Of a stretch of DNA of 64,000 nucleotides, positions 26,561 to 35,200 are shown one piece after another. Origin of the DNA: Spartobacteria bacterium (GTDB taxonomy: Bacteria > Verrucomicrobiota > Verrucomicrobiia > Chthoniobacterales > UBA10450); assembly GCA_003169975.1 (NCBI GenBank), contig PNAA01000047.1, forward strand, positions 1 through 64,000. Direction: 5' to 3'. The translations under genes and the position numbers were made by a program. The notes beneath the pieces are model-generated. The model ran no database searches. It saw only the letters and a program-made list of their open reading frames with translations, and was not told where the DNA came from. Positions within the stretch are counted from its first letter, which is position 1; every line of letters starts with the position of its first letter.

Positions 26561-26960
26561 CCGGTTCTGATCTAAATCGTTGGAAATTATTGATTTATCC
26601 TTCGCTAGACTCCGTTTATCGCTCGTCAGAACCGCCCCGTCAACCGCCAGAACCGCCCGGTCAATCGCCAGACTCGTGCGGCAAATCGCCAGAACCGTCT
26701 CGTCACTGCCTGGAACCGCGCCGTAAGTCGCCAGAGCCGGACCGTTCTCGACCAGAGCTGACCCGGCATTTTGCCAGAGCCACAGTCGCTCTCACCAGCG
26801 GGCGCGCGGATGTTCCCAGAGCCGGGAAGGCGGTTGCCAGGACTCCGGCGTCGGGCTCCAGAGCCGTGCCGGGTCTCGCCAGCGCGCCGTGCCGCCGAAG
26901 CCGACGCCGCCAACGCCGCCAACGCCGCCGACGCCATAGGCGGCTTTCTCTTAGCCAGGA
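26561..26960. repeat. Degenerate ~21-base tandem repeat array between convergent genes
   Basis: From about 26625 a motif like ccgccagaaccgcccggtca recurs imperfectly for some 280 bases, becoming more degenerate rightwards, and ends in short gccgccaacgccgccgac repeats. On the minus strand it reads as heptads of the kind FWRLTGR. Neither strand looks like a real protein. It fills the space between the DUF2283 gene and the convergent reductase gene. Confidence 0.75.
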
Positions 26961-27773
26961 TTAAGCGGGATATTTGAGCCGGTATTCGAGGAAACATTCC
27001 TCGCCTACCGTGTGCATGTCGCGCAGCGCACAACGCACGCTGCCGCCGGCGAGGAAGTCCGTCCCGCGGCCGGTGAGAGTGGGCGCGCCTTTCCCGCCGA
27101 AGATGTAGGGCGCGATCGTGAGGTTGAGCTGATCGACCAATCGCAGCTCGAGCAGGCTGCGGAATAACTCCGCGCCACCTTCGCAGGCGACCCGGCGCAC
27201 GCGGTACTCGCTCCACAGTTGTTGCAGCATGCGGGCGAGGTCGACGGAACGCGCGTCGGTCAGGTGGAGCGTCGCTTTTTCGCGCAGGCCGACCTGAAAT
27301 TTGCGCGGCATGCGGGTGGTCGAGAAAATCAGAATGCGCGAGATGTCGGTTTGGAAAATCTTCAGGGCGGGATCGATCCGGCCTTCGTTCGAGACGATGA
27401 CGCGCAACGGATAAGGCGACTGCCCGCGCGCTTCCCGCTCGGCGCGCATTTTCGGGTCGGGCAGGCCGAGGCGGACGTTGTCGTGGGCGAGCGTGCTCCG
27501 GCCGATGAGGACAGCGTCGCCTAACGATCGCTGGCGCAGAAGGTGGAGCTTGTCCTCGCGCGAGGTGAAATCGACCGGGGAAAAAGCGCGGGTGGTGATC
27601 TTGCCGTCCACTGTCATGGCGAAGGTGGCGGCAACGAAGGGGCGGCGGCGCCTGTTCGGAGGGACGTGCTTCTGCACGTCCGGATTGTGCGGCCGGGCTT
27701 GAGGAATAGAACCTGGACGTGCAGAAGCACGTCCCTCCGCGGCCTTACTCGTTTTCCGTGATCTCATGCTCAA
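26961..27773 (-). CDS. RibD C-terminal-type reductase (pyrimidine/dihydrofolate reductase family)
   Basis: A NADPH-dependent reductase of the RibD_C family, as used in riboflavin synthesis. The core starts RRPFVAATFAMTVDGKITTR and includes DAVLIGRSTLAHDN and CEGGAELFRSLLE. There is no deaminase domain, so it is a stand-alone reductase. The only ATG ahead of the core is at 27773 or 27767, inside the end of the upstream gene. Using it places a 25-bp palindromic repeat within the coding sequence as residues ~13-40, a low-quality N-terminus. An alternative start at ATG 27617 would lose a conserved strand. The start is therefore uncertain. Confidence 0.83.
   Translation of the reverse strand: MSMRSRKTSKAAEGRASARPGSIPQARPHNPDVQKHVPPNRRRRPFVAATFAMTVDGKITTRAFSPVDFTSREDKLHLLRQRSLGDAVLIGRSTLAHDNVRLGLPDPKMRAEREARGQSPYPLRVIVSNEGRIDPALKIFQTDISRILIFSTTRMPRKFQVGLREKATLHLTDARSVDLARMLQQLWSEYRVRRVACEGGAELFRSLLELRLVDQLNLTIAPYIFGGKGAPTLTGRGTDFLAGGSVRCALRDMHTVGEECFLEYRLKYPA
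27657..27739. repeat. Perfect 25-bp inverted repeat element
   Basis: Arms 27657-27681 and 27715-27739 are exact reverse complements (cggagggacgtgcttctgca... ), separated by 33 bases. It is a REP-like palindrome at the junction of two minus-strand genes. Transcribed, it would form a strong hairpin and could attenuate the reductase gene. Confidence 0.93.
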
Positions 27774-28773
27774 GCGTCGCCACTTCCTTGCGCATCTCGC
27801 TCAGCTTCACATGTCCAGCCTGGCCGCTCGGTTTGTAGAAGAAGTAGACGATCCCGCCCGGGGCGCAGCACGCGAGCATGACGAGAAAACTCATGGAGCC
27901 GATGAGGGCCGCGTCCCCTTCCTTCACGCCGCAAAGTCCATTGAGCATGATCTGGAGAATTTTCTCGCGCAGGCCGACCCCGGCCAGACTGATCGGCAAT
28001 GACGAGGCCGTGCGCTCGATCGGCATCACAGCGAAGAAGTCGATCACACCAACCTGGGCACGGAAAGCGAACGCGACGCAAAGGAACGTGGCAAAGGTGG
28101 ATAGGTGCGCGATGATCGACGCACCGAAGGCGGCCAGGGTCGCGCGCCAATGATGCGCATAAAGATGATAGGCGGCCGAGAGTTCAATCAGCTTTTCGCG
28201 ACCGGGAAATCGTGGTGGCAACTTGTGGGCCAAATGAAATCCGCTGACTACGAACGAAGTGACCAACATCAGGACGGCGCTGGCAAGAACGAGAAGCAGC
28301 GCCCGGACGAGAAGTCGCGTCTCCGATAACTGTGTCAACCAATCATATCGGAGAGCTACCAACACGCCGGTAATGCTGATGAGCGCGACGAGCCCGACCA
28401 GGCGATCGAAAACGACGGCGAGAAGCGCGCCGGTTGCCTTGCCCGGTGTCTCCTTGAGCAGCAGGTAGCTTTTCATGATGTCGCCGCCGGTGCCGCCGGG
28501 CAGGAATTGATTGTAAAACATCCCGATGAGGAAAAGACCCGCGACGCGCAGCATGCTAAGGTGGATCTGCTGCACTTTGAGCAGGATCCACCAGCGCACT
28601 CCGGCGGCCACCTCGACCAGGAGATAACAAAGGATCGCGGCAATGATCCATCGGTAATCGGCCATCCGCAGCGCGACGGCCATCTGCGCGCGCTTGTGCG
28701 GGTCGTGAAAAACCCAGATCAGCACGGCGATCGTGACCGCAATCTGGAGGAGCGAGAGGAGAACTTTTTTCAT
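27745..28773 (-). CDS. UPF0104/YbhN-type flippase-like membrane protein
   Basis: A 342-residue membrane protein with about eight helices, of the lysylphosphatidylglycerol synthase transmembrane family (AglD/YbhN/UPF0104). Typical elements: MKKVLLSLLQIAVTIAVLIWV, FLIGMFYNQFLPGGTGGDIMKSYLL and LPISLAGVGLREKI. These proteins are thought to move or synthesise lipid-linked molecules; the soluble synthase domain is absent. Its ATG (28771-28773) overlaps the TGA of the sugar-isomerase-like gene, giving ATGA coupling. A longer start at 28794 is less likely. Confidence 0.88.
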   Translation of the reverse strand: MKKVLLSLLQIAVTIAVLIWVFHDPHKRAQMAVALRMADYRWIIAAILCYLLVEVAAGVRWWILLKVQQIHLSMLRVAGLFLIGMFYNQFLPGGTGGDIMKSYLLLKETPGKATGALLAVVFDRLVGLVALISITGVLVALRYDWLTQLSETRLLVRALLLVLASAVLMLVTSFVVSGFHLAHKLPPRFPGREKLIELSAAYHLYAHHWRATLAAFGASIIAHLSTFATFLCVAFAFRAQVGVIDFFAVMPIERTASSLPISLAGVGLREKILQIMLNGLCGVKEGDAALIGSMSFLVMLACCAPGGIVYFFYKPSGQAGHVKLSEMRKEVATLEHEITENE

Positions 28774-29684
28774 TCGCCGAAGCGCTCTTTCCAAACGGTG
28801 ACGGAGTGGCGGATTTCTTCCACCGTTCGGCGCGGGCTCATTTCCCAGACAAATAAGCAGGTCGGCGGCAGGAGCGGAACCAGTTTTTCCAAATCGACGT
28901 TACCGGCAAAGGGTGGCTGATGATCCTGGGCCGGCCAGACGCAATCCTGCACGTGGCAGCCCAGCGCGCGCGGCCCGATCGTGCGCAACCATTCCTCGTG
29001 ATCGACAAAGCCGAGGTTTTCCTTGATCTGGAGGTGGCCGAAGTCGTGCCAGTAGCCGACCTGCGGCGAGTTCAGTTCGTCGAGCAACGGGACGATTTCC
29101 CGTTCGCTTGGGATTTCTTCGTAGCCGCGGCGACCTTCGATGCCGAGCCGAATATTTTTCGCGGCGGCGTGCTCCATGATCGGCTTGAGGCATTCTTTGA
29201 CGTTCTCGAGATAAGCCGGCGCGGCCGCTTCGCGCTTCGCCACCGCGTCCACTTTCCGGCGCACATATTCGCGAGAATACATTTCACCCGCTTTGGCGAG
29301 CGCGATGAGCGGCTCGGTCACCGGCTTGATCGGCACCCGGCCGAGATGGAGCACGACAAACGGCGCCCGGAGCAGCGCCGCGAAATCAATCGTCTGCAAC
29401 GTCTGCCGGATGGCGCGCTGGCGCTCGCGCGCGGAGGTGGTCGAGAAGGTGTAGCAATCGGGCGACGCGCCCATCACTTCCACCGGCAGCGGACAGAAAT
29501 TGTGCAGGCTGCTAAAGCGCACCTCGCCCGCTTCGAACATCTTTTGAATGCCCGGCATGAGCGAAATGCGGATGCCGTGACCGAGCTCGATGAGGTCAAA
29601 CCCGAGTTCGGTTTTGATCTCCCGCAGCATTTCATCGCCGGCGGTGTGGCGGCCGGAATTCCAGCAGGTGGAAAAGGAGAGCAT
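28770..29684 (-). CDS. Sugar phosphate isomerase/epimerase-like (xylose-isomerase-type TIM barrel)
   Basis: A 304-residue AP-endonuclease-2 family TIM barrel. It starts MLSFSTCWNSGRH. Candidate metal ligands appear in FVVLHLGRVP, LGIEGRRGYEEIP, VGYWHDFGHLQI and LGCHVQDCVWP, with a closing VWEMSPRRT. The specific substrate is not evident. It is translationally coupled to the downstream flippase-like gene and lies 16 bases after the MFS exporter stop, so the three may form one operon. Confidence 0.85.
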   Translation of the reverse strand: MLSFSTCWNSGRHTAGDEMLREIKTELGFDLIELGHGIRISLMPGIQKMFEAGEVRFSSLHNFCPLPVEVMGASPDCYTFSTTSARERQRAIRQTLQTIDFAALLRAPFVVLHLGRVPIKPVTEPLIALAKAGEMYSREYVRRKVDAVAKREAAAPAYLENVKECLKPIMEHAAAKNIRLGIEGRRGYEEIPSEREIVPLLDELNSPQVGYWHDFGHLQIKENLGFVDHEEWLRTIGPRALGCHVQDCVWPAQDHQPPFAGNVDLEKLVPLLPPTCLFVWEMSPRRTVEEIRHSVTVWKERFGE

Positions 29685-29699
29685 GCGTTTGCCTAACGA

Positions 29700-30980
29700 C
29701 TAGGATACCGTCGCCACTTCCGGGACCGCTGCGCTTGTCAGCGCAGTCGGCCTGTCGTCCAGCCGGCGGCCGATCCGGCTGAGAATGAAAATCGCCGCCA
29801 CGCCATAACCAAGCGCGGAGGCGGCGAGCGCGGTGCGCATGCCGATCGCGTCCGCCAGGCTGGTGACGCCGAGGCCGGCGATCGGCATGAGGCCGAAAAA
29901 GCTCAGGCCCATCACGGCCGAGACGCGGCCGCGCAGATGCGAGGGCGCGCGTTCCTGCACAATCGTGTTCGAGAGACCGAAGATGAGGGACAAGCCAAAC
30001 GAAATCACGACCAGCGAAGCGGCCGCGAAAACAAAAGCGTGCACCCGGCTGAGCCCGAGCACGGAAACCGACACCGCGAGCGCCGCGGCCATCATCCCAC
30101 CGAGCCGGCGCGGAGGGGGAATTGAAACCAAAGTAATCGCGCCAAAGACCGAGCCCACGCCGGAGCACGCCATCAGATATCCGAGAAGATTCGGCCCGAA
30201 ATGCAGCACGTCGCGCACGTAAAGCGGCATCATGACGGAGACGGTCGGGAAAATAAAAATTGTCATGGTGGCGATCATGCCGACCATCGCGAGGCTCGGC
30301 TTATCCGCGCGAATGTAACGAAAGCCGTCCTTGATCCCGCTGGCGCGTTGCGCCTCCTCCTCCTGGCTCCCGACCGGACGAGGCGGCAACGAAACGAGCG
30401 CGATGATGAGAGCAACAAAGGAGAACGCGTTGACGAAAAACGCCATCGCGGCGCCCCAGATTGCGACGATCACGCCGCCGACCGACGGACCGACCAGCCG
30501 CGCGCAGTGAAAAACCGCCCGATCCAGCGCCACCGCCCCGGCGATTTCCTCTCGCCTAACGAGTTCCGGAACAAGCGCGGAAAGCGCGGGATGTTCGAAG
30601 GCAAAAGCAATGCCTAACAATCCCGCGACGGCGATGATGTGCCAGATCTGGATGCGCCCGGTGAAAATGAGGAAACCGATGACCAGGGCGAGCGCGATCT
30701 GCACCACCTGCGTCCAGACCAGGATCCGGCGCTTGTCGAATTGATCGGCGACCGAGCCGCCAAACATGGTGAGGAAAATCATCGGCAGGCCGGCGGCGAA
30801 GTTGACCAGCCCGAGCATGATCGCCTTGTCCGTCAGGGTGCTCATGACCCAGCCCTGGGCCATGACCTGCATCCAGGTGCCGGTGTCGGAAATGGAGGTG
30901 CCGATGAGATAGCGGCGGAACGGCCCGGCGTGTAACAAGGCCAGGGCTTCGCGTCTCCAGGATTTAGCTCCGGGCTTCAT
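29700..30980 (-). CDS. MFS transporter (EntS/MFS_3 type exporter)
   Basis: A 426-residue protein with twelve predicted helices. It opens RYLIGTSISDTGTWMQVMAQGW and has the MFS loop GGSVADQFDKRRILVWTQ between helices 2 and 3. It resembles enterobactin-exporter-like MFS_3 members, which export siderophores or drugs. The ATG at 30980 was chosen over a TTG at 30989. It holds an exact octamer read as V-R in LVRREE and a near-copy at 30612. The 16-base spacer to the next gene contains another exact octamer. Confidence 0.88.
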   Translation of the reverse strand: MKPGAKSWRREALALLHAGPFRRYLIGTSISDTGTWMQVMAQGWVMSTLTDKAIMLGLVNFAAGLPMIFLTMFGGSVADQFDKRRILVWTQVVQIALALVIGFLIFTGRIQIWHIIAVAGLLGIAFAFEHPALSALVPELVRREEIAGAVALDRAVFHCARLVGPSVGGVIVAIWGAAMAFFVNAFSFVALIIALVSLPPRPVGSQEEEAQRASGIKDGFRYIRADKPSLAMVGMIATMTIFIFPTVSVMMPLYVRDVLHFGPNLLGYLMACSGVGSVFGAITLVSIPPPRRLGGMMAAALAVSVSVLGLSRVHAFVFAAASLVVISFGLSLIFGLSNTIVQERAPSHLRGRVSAVMGLSFFGLMPIAGLGVTSLADAIGMRTALAASALGYGVAAIFILSRIGRRLDDRPTALTSAAVPEVATVS

Positions 30981-31049
30981 CGGAAGCAACAGATACGCGG
31001 TGAAGGGCGGAGTCGCAACGCAACGCCACGGGGCGCGGGCGGGGCCGCT

Positions 31050-32618
31050 TTATTTTGCCGGCGCGGGCCCGACGAGGTGGAGATAAACGGACTTCCGGGG
31101 CCGCTTCTTGCGTTCCCGCGGCCGCCGCGCGCTCGAGGACGCGGCGTGTGCGAGCGCTGCGGAAGGCGCCGCCTGAGCAGTCGCCAGGCTGGTCGCGGGG
31201 GTCAACGCGGTGACCGCCTTGTTGTTAGGCAAGGGCCCCGGCGCGGCCAGGGTTGCCGCCTCCGCCAGGGGCTGCCCGACGGCCCCGGGTTTGGAGTTGA
31301 TCTGAATCGGAGGCGCATCCTTGCCATCGAGCAGGTTGCTCAAGCGGAAGAGAGCCGCCATCATGTCGATCGCGTTCGGATTGAAGATATCGCCGTGTCC
31401 ATTGAGGATTTCCTTCGGCACTTGTACGATCCAAAAAGGCGAGCGCTGCGACGGATTGCCGGTGTAATTCAGCCGCCACCAGTTCCAGGGCGTTTTCTCT
31501 CCGTTGCTCAGCTCTTCGCCGCCGGTCGCGAAAATTGGTGTTGCCTGAGCATCCGCGCCGCTCGCCGGCAGCGCCTGGGGATATTCCAGGTTTTCCTCGA
31601 AAGCGCGCGGTTCTCCGGCGACCGGCGCCGTCATGTCCAGCGGCACAATCCGGTGATCGAGTAGCAAGCTGTTGTGGCCCGGAGTGTGGGTGAAAAACAG
31701 CCTTTGATCGACCTGCGTGCCGCCCGTCTCGGGACCCGAGTAGCTGCGGTAGAGCTTGCCCACGCCGAAGAGCGTCGCCCCGACCGGAAAAGCCACCCCG
31801 GTGGCCCGATCGGTCTCCGAGGTCACCGAGATGATCCGCGGCTCGTCTTTCAAAAAGCAGTCGCTGGAATCATCGGAGTCTTGATAACAGTGGCGCGAAG
31901 GACTGAAGCGGAGCGTCGAGACCATCATATCCCGCATTTCCTTGGCGTAGATGGATTCGGCGGCGGAATTCACGAGGAGGATGAAATCCGCCGGCACGAC
32001 CGGATTGCCGGTGAGCAATCCGCCCGTCATCGCTTGTTCCACGGCGCGCTCGACCACCAGCGCCCCGAACGAGTGCCCGATCAGAATGGTGCGCGCTCTT
32101 CCCGGGCGATGCCGGGCTTCATAGACGAGGCGAAAAATCGCCTCCGTAATCGTGTTGCTGCTCCCGATCCGCGCCGCGGCACCCTTGCGATTCGGGAAAC
32201 TGACGATTTTCAAAAAGGGATCGTAGGCTTGTTTGCCCCGCCAGCCGAGGTAAACGCCGACCACTTGATAATCGAGTTTTCGGATCCGCTCGGTCCGCGC
32301 CAGCTTGGCCAGCACCTCGTGAAACTGCGGGACGTCATTCGTCTTGTCGCTCGCGTTATTTTGCCAGCCGTGCACATAGATGACGAGGAGCGGCTTTTGG
32401 GTCTGCTTGATCAGGCCGACCGCCCGCGCCAACTGGTCGCGATCCCAAAAGTCGCCTTGCTCGTCAAATTCGACGTAGCCCAGATCGTAATCGCGCGTTC
32501 CCGGCGTCTTGGCCTCGACGGCGGCGGCGCCCGGTCGATATTCCTTGTTCGGAAGACAACCGGCCGCGGCCAGCATGAGACCGACCGTGATTAACCGTGG
32601 GAGACTGGGCGCACGCAC
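31050..32618 (-). CDS. Lipoprotein alpha/beta-hydrolase-like protein
   Basis: A 522-residue product from GTG 32618. The N-terminus RAPSLPRLITVGLMLAAAGC ends in a lipobox, so it is probably an outer- or inner-membrane lipoprotein. A hydrolase fold is suggested by PLLVIYVHGWQNNA, then ILIGHSFGALVVERAV with the nucleophile Ser. The C-terminal ~70 residues are low-complexity Ala/Pro-rich and end in a basic tail (RRPRERKKRPRKS). The longer frame back to 32753 runs into citrate synthase on the same strand and was rejected. Substrate unknown; lipase or esterase is plausible. Confidence 0.78.
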   Translation of the reverse strand: MRAPSLPRLITVGLMLAAAGCLPNKEYRPGAAAVEAKTPGTRDYDLGYVEFDEQGDFWDRDQLARAVGLIKQTQKPLLVIYVHGWQNNASDKTNDVPQFHEVLAKLARTERIRKLDYQVVGVYLGWRGKQAYDPFLKIVSFPNRKGAAARIGSSNTITEAIFRLVYEARHRPGRARTILIGHSFGALVVERAVEQAMTGGLLTGNPVVPADFILLVNSAAESIYAKEMRDMMVSTLRFSPSRHCYQDSDDSSDCFLKDEPRIISVTSETDRATGVAFPVGATLFGVGKLYRSYSGPETGGTQVDQRLFFTHTPGHNSLLLDHRIVPLDMTAPVAGEPRAFEENLEYPQALPASGADAQATPIFATGGEELSNGEKTPWNWWRLNYTGNPSQRSPFWIVQVPKEILNGHGDIFNPNAIDMMAALFRLSNLLDGKDAPPIQINSKPGAVGQPLAEAATLAAPGPLPNNKAVTALTPATSLATAQAAPSAALAHAASSSARRPRERKKRPRKSVYLHLVGPAPAK

Positions 32619-32700
32619 TGGAACGAAAACGCCGTCGAGCAAAGCAAACCGAGCGGCTATGGACAATGAGAAATTTTCGGAGCCAGCGCGCGCCGGGCAG

Positions 32701-33831
32701 TTACGGCCGCTCGTCGATCGGCACGACTTTTTTGCCCACCGGCTCGCCCACATATTCGCTCAGCGGGCGGTAGAGGCGATTGTCCTCGAGCTGCTCGAGG
32801 ACGTGGGCGCACCAGCCGGCGCAGCGGGCGATGGCAAAGACCGGGGTAAATAAATCGGTCGGAATGCCTAACGAATAGTAAACCGTCGCGGAATAGAAAT
32901 CGACGTTCGCGTTCAGGTTCTTCTTTTCCTTCATCAGCTGCGCGATTCGTTCCGACATGTTGATCCACTTCGGATCGCCCAGTTTCTCGCTCAGTTTCAC
33001 CGCCATCCGCTGCAAATGGGGCGCGCGTGGGTCGAGCGTCTTGTAAACGCGATGGCCGATGCCCATGATCTTCTCCTTGTGCGCCAGCTTCTGCTCGATA
33101 TAGGCGTCGACTTTGTCTTCGCTCCCGATCTCCTCCAGCATGTGGATCACGCCCTCGTTCGCGCCGCCGTGTAACGGACCTTTTAGCGTGCCGATGGCCG
33201 AGGTGATGGCGGAGTAAAAGTCGCTCAGGGTGGAGATGGTGACGCGGGCGCTGAAAGTGGAGGCGTTCATCCCGTGATCGGCGTGCAGCACAAATGCGAC
33301 GTCGAGCGTGTCGCACGCTTCCTGCGGCTGCGGCTCGCCGTTGATCAGGTAAAGAAAATGTTCCGCCTCGGTCAGATCGTCGCGCACCGGCGGCAACGAT
33401 TTACCCTGGCGCGCGCGGTGAAAATAGGCGGCGATGATCCCGATCTTCGCGGTGATGCTGCGGGCGCGGCGCTCGTTGATTTCGCGCGTCGCCTCCTGGT
33501 TCATCTCCGGATCATAAAGCCCGAGCATGGAGACGGCGGTGCGCATCACGTCCATCGGCCCGGCGGTTTTCGGGGCGCTTTTGATGAAATCGATCACGCC
33601 GCCGGGCAACTCCCGTTCCGCGCGCAACTGCTTCATGAATTGGTCGACTTCCGAGCGATTGGGCAGTTTCCCTTTCCAGAGAAGGTAGAGAACGTCTTTG
33701 AAACTGACTTTGCCAGCCAGCTCGTTGATATCGTAGCCGGAGTAGATGAGCTGACCTTTGTCGCCGATGACATCGCTCAGGCGCGTGCTGTTCGCGACCA
33801 CTCCCTCCAGACCTTTGGCGGTAACGGGCAT
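32701..33831 (-). CDS. gltA: Citrate synthase
   Basis: Condenses acetyl-CoA with oxaloacetate at the entry to the TCA cycle. The product is 376 residues from ATG 33831, which has a GGAGG ten bases upstream. The alternative ATG at 33849 overlaps sucD and uses part of that ribosome site. Active-site parts are LHADHGMNAST (His), GHRVYKTLDPRA (His) and NVDFYSATVY (Asp). Size and sequence suit the dimeric type shared with 2-methylcitrate synthases. It follows sucD in a TCA operon. An octamer copy encodes SLG in YYSLGIPTD. Confidence 0.95.
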   Translation of the reverse strand: MPVTAKGLEGVVANSTRLSDVIGDKGQLIYSGYDINELAGKVSFKDVLYLLWKGKLPNRSEVDQFMKQLRAERELPGGVIDFIKSAPKTAGPMDVMRTAVSMLGLYDPEMNQEATREINERRARSITAKIGIIAAYFHRARQGKSLPPVRDDLTEAEHFLYLINGEPQPQEACDTLDVAFVLHADHGMNASTFSARVTISTLSDFYSAITSAIGTLKGPLHGGANEGVIHMLEEIGSEDKVDAYIEQKLAHKEKIMGIGHRVYKTLDPRAPHLQRMAVKLSEKLGDPKWINMSERIAQLMKEKKNLNANVDFYSATVYYSLGIPTDLFTPVFAIARCAGWCAHVLEQLEDNRLYRPLSEYVGEPVGKKVVPIDERP

Positions 33832-33835
33832 CGGC

Positions 33836-34717
33836 TTATTTCCTCCCATTCATTGTTGTAATCAAGGTGTCCGCCATGGTCGCCGGCGTATCCGCGACCG
33901 CGATGCCCGCGGCTTTGAGCGCTTCGATCTTGCCCGCGGCCGTTCCTTTTCCACCGGAAACGATGGCGCCCGCGTGGCCCATGCGGCGTCCGGGAGGCGC
34001 GGTCGCTCCGGCGATGAAGGCGGCGACCGGTTTCTGGCAGTTATCCTTGATCCAGGCCGCGGCTTCCTCTTCCGCCGCGCCGCCGATCTCGCCGATCAAA
34101 ATCATCGCTTCGGTTTTTGGGTCGTCATTGAAAAGTTTGACCGCGTCGAGGTGCGACATGCCGTTGATCGGATCGCCGCCGATGCCAATGCAGGTCGATT
34201 GGCCATAGCCGCGCGAGGTGAGTTGCCAGACCGCCTCGTAAGTGAGCGTGCCCGAGCGCGAGATGACACCGACGCCGCCCGGCTTGTGGATGTATCCCGG
34301 CATGATGCCGATCTTGCATTCGCCCGGCGTGATGATGCCCGGGCAATTCGGCCCGATAAGCCAGGATTTTTTGCCGGCCATCTCCGCTTTCACGCGCATC
34401 ATGTCGATCACCGGAATGCCTTCGGTAATGCAAATCACCAGCTCGACGCCGGCATCGACCGCTTCCAAAATTCCATCTGCCGCGCCCGCGGCCGGAACGA
34501 AGAGCACCGAAACGTTGCAACCAGTTGCCTGGCGCGCTTCCCAGACGGTGTCGAAAACCGGCACCTTGTTTTCAAACTTCTGTCCGCCTTTTCCCGGCGT
34601 GACGCCGGCCACGACGTTGGTGCCGTATTCCATGCATTGCTTGGCGTGGAAACCGCCCGCGCTGCCGGTGATGCCCTGCACGCAAAGCCGGGTGTTCTTA
34701 TCGACAAGGACTGACAT
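33836..34717 (-). CDS. sucD: Succinyl-CoA ligase, alpha subunit
   Basis: A 293-residue alpha subunit that carries the phosphohistidine and binds CoA. It shows [14 protein letters not shown] (CoA domain), [34 protein letters not shown] and the active-site loop [17 protein letters not shown]. It is separated from its partner sucC by a VOC-family gene and a block of short repeats, an unusual arrangement. It stops four bases ahead of the citrate synthase start, so the two are translationally close. Confidence 0.96.
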   Translation of the reverse strand: MSVLVDKNTRLCVQGITGSAGGFHAKQCMEYGTNVVAGVTPGKGGQKFENKVPVFDTVWEARQATGCNVSVLFVPAAGAADGILEAVDAGVELVICITEGIPVIDMMRVKAEMAGKKSWLIGPNCPGIITPGECKIGIMPGYIHKPGGVGVISRSGTLTYEAVWQLTSRGYGQSTCIGIGGDPINGMSHLDAVKLFNDDPKTEAMILIGEIGGAAEEEAAAWIKDNCQKPVAAFIAGATAPPGRRMGHAGAIVSGGKGTAAGKIEALKAAGIAVADTPATMADTLITTMNGRK

Positions 34718-34849
34718 GGGTGAAATGACGAATGTCGAATGTCGAATGTCGAATGAATGACAAAGGTCGAATGACGAAACGCATCCGAGGCAATGCTCGG
34801 CCTTTGAAATTCGTCATTCCTTCGTCCTTCGTCCTTCGTGCTTCGTCAT
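34718..34849. repeat. Short tandem repeat block between sucD and the VOC gene
   Basis: Left side: repeated gaatgtc/gaatgac units (aatgtcgaatgtcgaatga). Right side: the complementary ttcgtcattcc and cttcgtcctt units. Together they make an imperfect ~130-base inverted structure. No reading frame is convincing. Such a block could fold in the mRNA between sucC-VOC and sucD. Confidence 0.8.
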
Positions 34850-35200
34850 TCATTTTCGTTTGTGCACGAGCAGTTTGTTCCCGTCCGGGTCGCGGAATTG
34901 TGCCATCCAACAGACCGGTGTTTCCGTTTTTTCCATGTCGAATACGACGCCGCGCTCCTTCAAGGTTGCAATGGTTGAATCGATTTCGTCCACCTCGAAG
35001 GCAACCGATGTCCCGTCGCGCGATGGGTCCCAGCCGGGCCAGCAGCCGACGCCGATCGTGGTCGCGCCGAGATCGTATTCGACCCACCCGCCTTCCATAG
35101 CCGTCATGCCCGGCTTCAGTTCGAGCGTCTCCTGGTAAAATTTCCGCGCCCGCTCTTTGTCACTCACCGCGATGGCCACAAAGGCGATTTCCTTGATCAT
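34850..35200 (-). CDS. VOC/glyoxalase-family protein
   Basis: A 116-residue single-module VOC protein. It begins [25 protein letters not shown], the classical glyoxalase-type beta-alpha opening, and ends [18 protein letters not shown]. Such proteins bind a metal and act as lyases, dioxygenases, epimerases or resistance proteins; the metal ligands here are not certain. Its ATG overlaps the sucC stop as ATGA, so it is translated with succinyl-CoA ligase. A role with methylmalonyl-CoA or another CoA ester would be attractive but is only a guess. Confidence 0.87.
   Translation of the reverse strand: MIKEIAFVAIAVSDKERARKFYQETLELKPGMTAMEGGWVEYDLGATTIGVGCWPGWDPSRDGTSVAFEVDEIDSTIATLKERGVVFDMEKTETPVCWMAQFRDPDGNKLLVHKRK

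Noticed and set aside
26625-26940. CRISPR array
   Set aside because: Repeats are contiguous and degenerate, without unique spacers of constant length, and no cas gene is present.
26626-27216. 196-residue minus-strand protein with FWRLTGR heptads
   Set aside because: It is translation of the tandem repeat array and the antisense/alternate frame of the reductase gene, with no start signal.
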